From Woeseiaceae bacterium (GTDB lineage Bacteria; Pseudomonadota; Gammaproteobacteria; Steroidobacterales; Woeseiaceae), in assembly GCA_030066655.1 (NCBI GenBank), contig JASJBE010000016.1, positions 1 through 44,559 on the forward strand: a DNA stretch of 44,559 nt, read 5' to 3'. This document shows, piece by piece, positions 41,545 to 44,559 of the stretch (its first letter is position 1; every line of letters starts with the position of its first letter). Under the pieces are notes generated by a model. That model was not told the DNA's origin and ran no database searches. It saw nothing but the letters and a program-made list of their open reading frames with translations. The position numbers and the translations under genes were made by a program.

Positions 41545-41784
41545 CTACCGATCGCGCTCCGGCATCGAACCCACTCCGGCCTGGCTGAGGATATCCAGCA
41601 GCCGGTTGATCTCGCCGCCTTCCCTTCGCTTTATCGCGATCAGGTCTTTGTCGTCGCTGGCGAGGATCGTGAGCGCCGCCTCGAGTTCGTCGACCGTCGC
41701 GTGCATATCGAGAATCTCAACGACTGCATGGTCTTCAAGCTCAGGAAACACGCTTAAGACGTCTTTCTGTGTTGCTGTGCTCAT
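41545..41784 (-). CDS. Small hypothetical protein
   Basis: This is a 79-residue protein, all helical by eye and acidic in the middle (VFPELEDHAVVEILDMHATVDELEAALTIL). There is no signal peptide or membrane segment. The C-terminal half (KDLIAIKRREGGEINRLLDILSQAGV) looks like a folded helical pair. The start has a poor ribosome-binding site. I recognise no family. It lies upstream of the acyl-CoA ligase gene by about 130 bases and downstream of the glycosyltransferase by about 130, all on the same strand. Confidence 0.65.
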   Translation of the reverse strand: MSTATQKDVLSVFPELEDHAVVEILDMHATVDELEAALTILASDDKDLIAIKRREGGEINRLLDILSQAGVGSMPERDR

Positions 41785-41915
41785 AGCTTGACGCTAACAC
41801 CGCAAGCCCTTTCATAAAATCCGCATTTCTACACAGCAATGGCGCTCCTAACGACAGCGCGCTGCATACCCGGCAATCGACGCGCCCACATCGCCCGTCC
41901 CCGCATGGGCGGCTT

Positions 41916-43373
41916 TCAGTCCGCCAGTGAGCGTTCCAGCAACTGCTCGATCAGGTTCGCGTAGTCGGTGAGATGGCGTATGCCGAGGAACTGGACACGA
42001 ACTTTTTCACGCGCTGCCCTGCCGATGCTCTCGCGCAGCTCGTCGTCCTTCAACAGGCGCTCGAGGATGTCGGCGAAGCCATCCAGGTCGGCCGGGTCTT
42101 CCAGCAGGCAACCGTCTACGCCATCGTCGATCTGCTCGATGATGCCGCCGACAGCGCTGGCCACGACGGCGCGACCTTTCCACATGGCTTCCGTCACCGT
42201 CAGTCCGAAACCTTCCTTGAAACTCTTCTGCACGACGATCGCGGCATGACGCTGTAGCGCGTTAACGATAATCGCATTCTCGGTGACGTCGTCGACGGGG
42301 AGGTTGGCGAGATGTACCCGCTCACGGACGGCGTCCGGCAGCGCTTGCCACTTTGCGAGCACCTCTTTGTAGACCTGCGGCGCCTCGGGGTCATCGGCGA
42401 CCGCGTGCACGTTCGGCCCGGCCAGCACCAGGTGCGCACCGATCTCGGGAGAGCGCTCGAGCATCTTAACGAAGCCCATCATGACGCCCATCATGTCCTT
42501 TAGCGGGTCCCATCGAGATACCTGCACGACGAGCGGTGCGTCCTGCGGCGGCGGTTCGCCGGCGCGGTCGACGACCGCCTGTCGCTGCACGCGACCCTCC
42601 GAGCCATCGATATAGCGAAAGCTGGCAGTACCCTCATCCGGCGGCTCACCGGCCACCAGGTCGGCCTGAACAAGGATCGCTTTCGCGCTGTCTGACTCGA
42701 GGAACTGGTTCTTGGCCGAGAAGGCATCGATGCTCGGCTGAATCTTGACGACGCGTTCGGGGTCACACCATGTGGGCGCGTATCTGCGCTTGGAGAAAAT
42801 CAGGGCAGGTACGTGTTCGATGTAAGGCCGTAAGAAGTTCCAGCCGAGATCGGACTCGCTGTTTCGTCGGTCGTAGCCGATATGACAACGCCAGATGACG
42901 TGCAGCCCGGCATCCATCAACAGCGGCGCAAGGCCGGCCGTCTGTGGGTCATGCAGGATGACGAAATCGCCAGGCTTGACCCGGGACATCAGGTCGTCCG
43001 CATTCTCGCGCATCGTCAACTCATAGATATCGCGCTCGGCGGCGCCGAGTGGCGACCCGTCACCGCTCTGGCCGTGCAGTGCGTGGTGGATGCGCTTGGT
43101 CAGCTGGAAGAACTCATTCGGCCCGGTGATGACCAGCCAGCGTGCGTCGAGGCCCAGTCCTCTGGAGAACGCGAGCATCGGCTGCAGCATCTCGGCAACG
43201 CCGCCACCGACCGCCGTCGAGTTCACGTTCCAGATCGTATGGTCGTTGACGACCGCCCTTAGCCCCTCGGCCCGACCCTGGATCTCCGTAACGCGCTCCT
43301 CGCTGTGCACGTCAAGGAACTTACCTATGTCGCGTGTATCGACTTCGACTTCTTCAAGTGTTCTCGGATTCAT
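41916..43373 (-). CDS. treT: TreT-like glycosyltransferase (GT4)
   Basis: This is a 485-residue GT-B glycosyltransferase close to trehalose synthase TreT, which links a nucleotide-activated glucose to glucose to give trehalose. The family signature WNVNSTAVGGGVAEMLQ is at about 48-64 and HVIWRCHIGYDRRN at about 158-171. The C-terminal GT4 motifs include VSRWDPLKDMMGVM (about 288-301) and KSFKEGFGLTVTEAMWKGRAVV (about 393-414), with the nucleotide-sugar glutamates. The length is typical. The donor nucleotide (UDP or ADP) cannot be told. Trehalose would serve as compatible solute or stress protectant. The name is assigned from motif resemblance only. Confidence 0.82.
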   Translation of the reverse strand: MNPRTLEEVEVDTRDIGKFLDVHSEERVTEIQGRAEGLRAVVNDHTIWNVNSTAVGGGVAEMLQPMLAFSRGLGLDARWLVITGPNEFFQLTKRIHHALHGQSGDGSPLGAAERDIYELTMRENADDLMSRVKPGDFVILHDPQTAGLAPLLMDAGLHVIWRCHIGYDRRNSESDLGWNFLRPYIEHVPALIFSKRRYAPTWCDPERVVKIQPSIDAFSAKNQFLESDSAKAILVQADLVAGEPPDEGTASFRYIDGSEGRVQRQAVVDRAGEPPPQDAPLVVQVSRWDPLKDMMGVMMGFVKMLERSPEIGAHLVLAGPNVHAVADDPEAPQVYKEVLAKWQALPDAVRERVHLANLPVDDVTENAIIVNALQRHAAIVVQKSFKEGFGLTVTEAMWKGRAVVASAVGGIIEQIDDGVDGCLLEDPADLDGFADILERLLKDDELRESIGRAAREKVRVQFLGIRHLTDYANLIEQLLERSLAD

Positions 43374-43512
43374 AGTGATGACATCCCCGCTTCGACCTCC
43401 CCCAGAACAGCCAGAACTTTATCATGGCTTTGTCATCGGAAGCTTCAATGAATACCGAGGGTTGGCGTCGGTTCGGCCTTCGCTACACCCCTCGCGTCGC
43501 AATGCCTGCCGG

Positions 43513-44061
43513 CTAGTTCGCAAAGCAGACCACCGACATCGAAACGGATTGGCGTCGCTTGTCGGGGTTCACGTATGAGTGGCGCTGGTCGCCGCGGAAC
43601 ACGAGCATGTCGCCTTCGTTCAGCAGGTGATGCTGACCACCGGCCACAAGCTCGACTTGGCCCCGCTCGCAGGTCAGGTACTCGCGAGTGCCGACTTTGT
43701 GCGGAATACCCGCCATGCGGCCGCCGGGCTCGAGCTCGGTGCGCGATATCTCGAGTCCCGGGATAGACTCCGGCACCAGCGGACGCACCCTGGCGCCTTG
43801 TCGCCTGCGCTCCCGGACCCTCGCAGCGGGAATGAACTCGAACTCGCTGCGGGGCGGCCCGATCAGCTCTTCAATCGACACATTCAGCGCGTTGGCCGCC
43901 TTGGTCAGGACATGAAGCGTCGGGTTGGCCGAGCCGGTCTCGAGGCTGGCCCACGTCGGCCGCGGAATTCCGGACAGATCAGCCGAACGCTGTTGCGACA
44001 GACCGCGGGCCTCGCGGAGCCTGCGAATGTTGGCCGCCAGGTTTCGTTGCGTTTCGGACAT
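43513..44061 (-). CDS. XRE-cupin transcriptional regulator
   Basis: This is a 182-residue regulator. The N-terminal XRE helix-turn-helix (about 8-65) reads IRRLREARGLSQQRSADLSGIPRPTWASLETG, followed by a linker rich in Arg. The C-terminal cupin barrel (about 105-180) includes PHKVGTREYLTCERGQVELVAGG and DMLVFRGDQRHSYVNP. Such proteins sense small molecules such as amines, amino acids or sugars through the cupin. It is divergent from the VOC-fold gene, and a perfect palindrome lies in the space between them, which makes this pair its probable targets. Confidence 0.93.
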   Translation of the reverse strand: MSETQRNLAANIRRLREARGLSQQRSADLSGIPRPTWASLETGSANPTLHVLTKAANALNVSIEELIGPPRSEFEFIPAARVRERRRQGARVRPLVPESIPGLEISRTELEPGGRMAGIPHKVGTREYLTCERGQVELVAGGQHHLLNEGDMLVFRGDQRHSYVNPDKRRQSVSMSVVCFAN

Positions 44062-44079
44062 GTCGTCAAAATATCAATC

Positions 44080-44095
44080 TGCTATTTAAATAGCA
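44080..44095. promoter_or_regulatory. Perfect 16-bp palindrome, candidate XRE-cupin operator
   Basis: TGCTATTTAAATAGCA is a perfect 16-bp palindrome centred between the divergent XRE-cupin and VOC genes, 18 bases upstream of the regulator start codon. Its AT-rich core fits the binding sites of XRE dimers. Its position would allow autorepression and control of the VOC gene. No second copy is visible nearby. Confidence 0.65.
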
Positions 44096-44155
44096 ATTCA
44101 GTTGTTTATCTATCAGCCGAGGCGGACCATGCACTCAAACACTAAGGAGACAGAC

Positions 44156-44559
44156 ATGAACATCAGAATGGAACACGCGAACCTGAGCGTTCGTCACTAC
44201 GATGAATCCATCCGGTTTCTCAAAGCCGCGTTCCCGGACTTCAACATCCGACGCGAGGGCTTTCACGACGGCAGGCGGTGGATGCACATTGGCACCGACG
44301 ACACCTACATTGCCTTGAACGAGGCGACGGCGGACTCGGCCGAAGCCTGGGTTCCGTATGCCGGAAAGCCCGGCGTCAACCACCTGGGCTTTGTCGTCGA
44401 CGACGTGGATGCCCTGCGAGGACGACTGTCGGCGGCCGGCTTCAGGGACTCAACCTATCCCAACAACCACCCACACAGGAAGCGCATCTACTTTCACGAC
44501 GCGGACGGCAACGACTGGGAGTTCGTCGAGTACTACTCCGACGATCCGGCGGAACGCAA
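44156..44559 (+). CDS. VOC (glyoxalase/dioxygenase-like) protein, 3' truncated
   Basis: This is the beginning of a vicinal-oxygen-chelate fold protein; about 134 codons are in the window and the frame runs off its end. AAGGAGA lies 6-12 bases before the ATG. The N-terminal module reads MEHANLSVRHYDESIRFLKAAFPDF, the central part GVNHLGFVVDDVDALRGRL, and the C-terminal part IYFHDADGNDWEFVEY, with the usual metal-ligand His and Glu positions (HANL, HLGF, WEF). Family members include glyoxalase I and fosfomycin-type resistance proteins; which applies here is unknown. It is divergent from the XRE-cupin regulator and probably under its control. Confidence 0.9.
   Translation, partial: MNIRMEHANLSVRHYDESIRFLKAAFPDFNIRREGFHDGRRWMHIGTDDTYIALNEATADSAEAWVPYAGKPGVNHLGFVVDDVDALRGRLSAAGFRDSTYPNNHPHRKRIYFHDADGNDWEFVEYYSDDPAER

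Overview
The window reads as an ordinary, gene-dense chromosome segment of a GC-rich Gram-negative bacterium, most likely a gammaproteobacterium. Supporting signs are a PlsB-type glycerol-3-phosphate acyltransferase, a YceH-family protein, outer-membrane and lipoprotein signals, many short ATGA/GTGA gene overlaps and a REP-like palindrome with arms GTAGGAGCGGC/GCCGCTCCTAC. The species cannot be fixed from sequence alone. No rRNA, tRNA, CRISPR array, prophage or intact insertion sequence was recognised; one decayed transposase fragment is present.

Layout. 1-2.0 kb: end of an OmpR-type response regulator, an outer-membrane barrel-like protein and a small secreted NTF2-like protein. 2.2-7.9 kb: a glyoxylate-shunt locus on the minus strand (small malate-synthase-G-domain protein, isocitrate lyase, malate synthase G), divergent from a RamB/ScfR-like regulator, with four TTAACA half-sites between them. 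8-15 kb: a DUF1295 membrane protein, a diverged 57-bp repeat, a Tat/lipoprotein class A beta-lactamase, a dimethylarginine hydrolase-like enzyme, a membrane-anchored repeat protein overlapping an orphan gene, and an NDH-2-like flavoprotein. 15-17.8 kb: plsB with an overlapping DUF4124 gene. 18-22.4 kb: small stress or accessory genes (DUF3291, TfoX-N, DUF899, GST) and two ArsR-SRPBCC pairs arranged tail to tail. 22.4-27.5 kb: a transposase remnant, secreted proteins, a 45-aa membrane peptide, and a lipoprotein fusing a Calx-beta domain, a PQQ-type sugar dehydrogenase and a diheme cytochrome c. 27.6-31.9 kb: a PspA-like protein and a polytopic membrane protein (ending at a clear intrinsic terminator), divergent from an HTH regulator and a YiiX-type permuted papain-fold protein. 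32-39.7 kb: a CIA30-DUF4174 fusion, a large MscS channel, a DUF4412-like secreted protein, hemerythrin, a FFLEELY-type protein, YceH and a membrane diguanylate cyclase. 39.8-44.6 kb: acyl-CoA ligase, an 80-residue-class small protein, a TreT-like glycosyltransferase, an XRE-cupin regulator with a perfect 16-bp palindrome, and the start of a VOC-fold protein.

How the genes work together. The clearest unit is the acetate/fatty-acid (glyoxylate) locus. Its first gene encodes a free-standing protein that aligns without gaps over 69 residues (26 identities) to residues 182-250 of the malate synthase G encoded two genes downstream. This looks like a detached malate-synthase domain kept in the operon and is the observation most worth following up. 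The second candidate system is the PspA / polytopic protein / HTH regulator / papain-fold protein locus, which resembles a self-regulated envelope-maintenance module. Most other genes look like monocistronic or two-gene housekeeping and accessory units.
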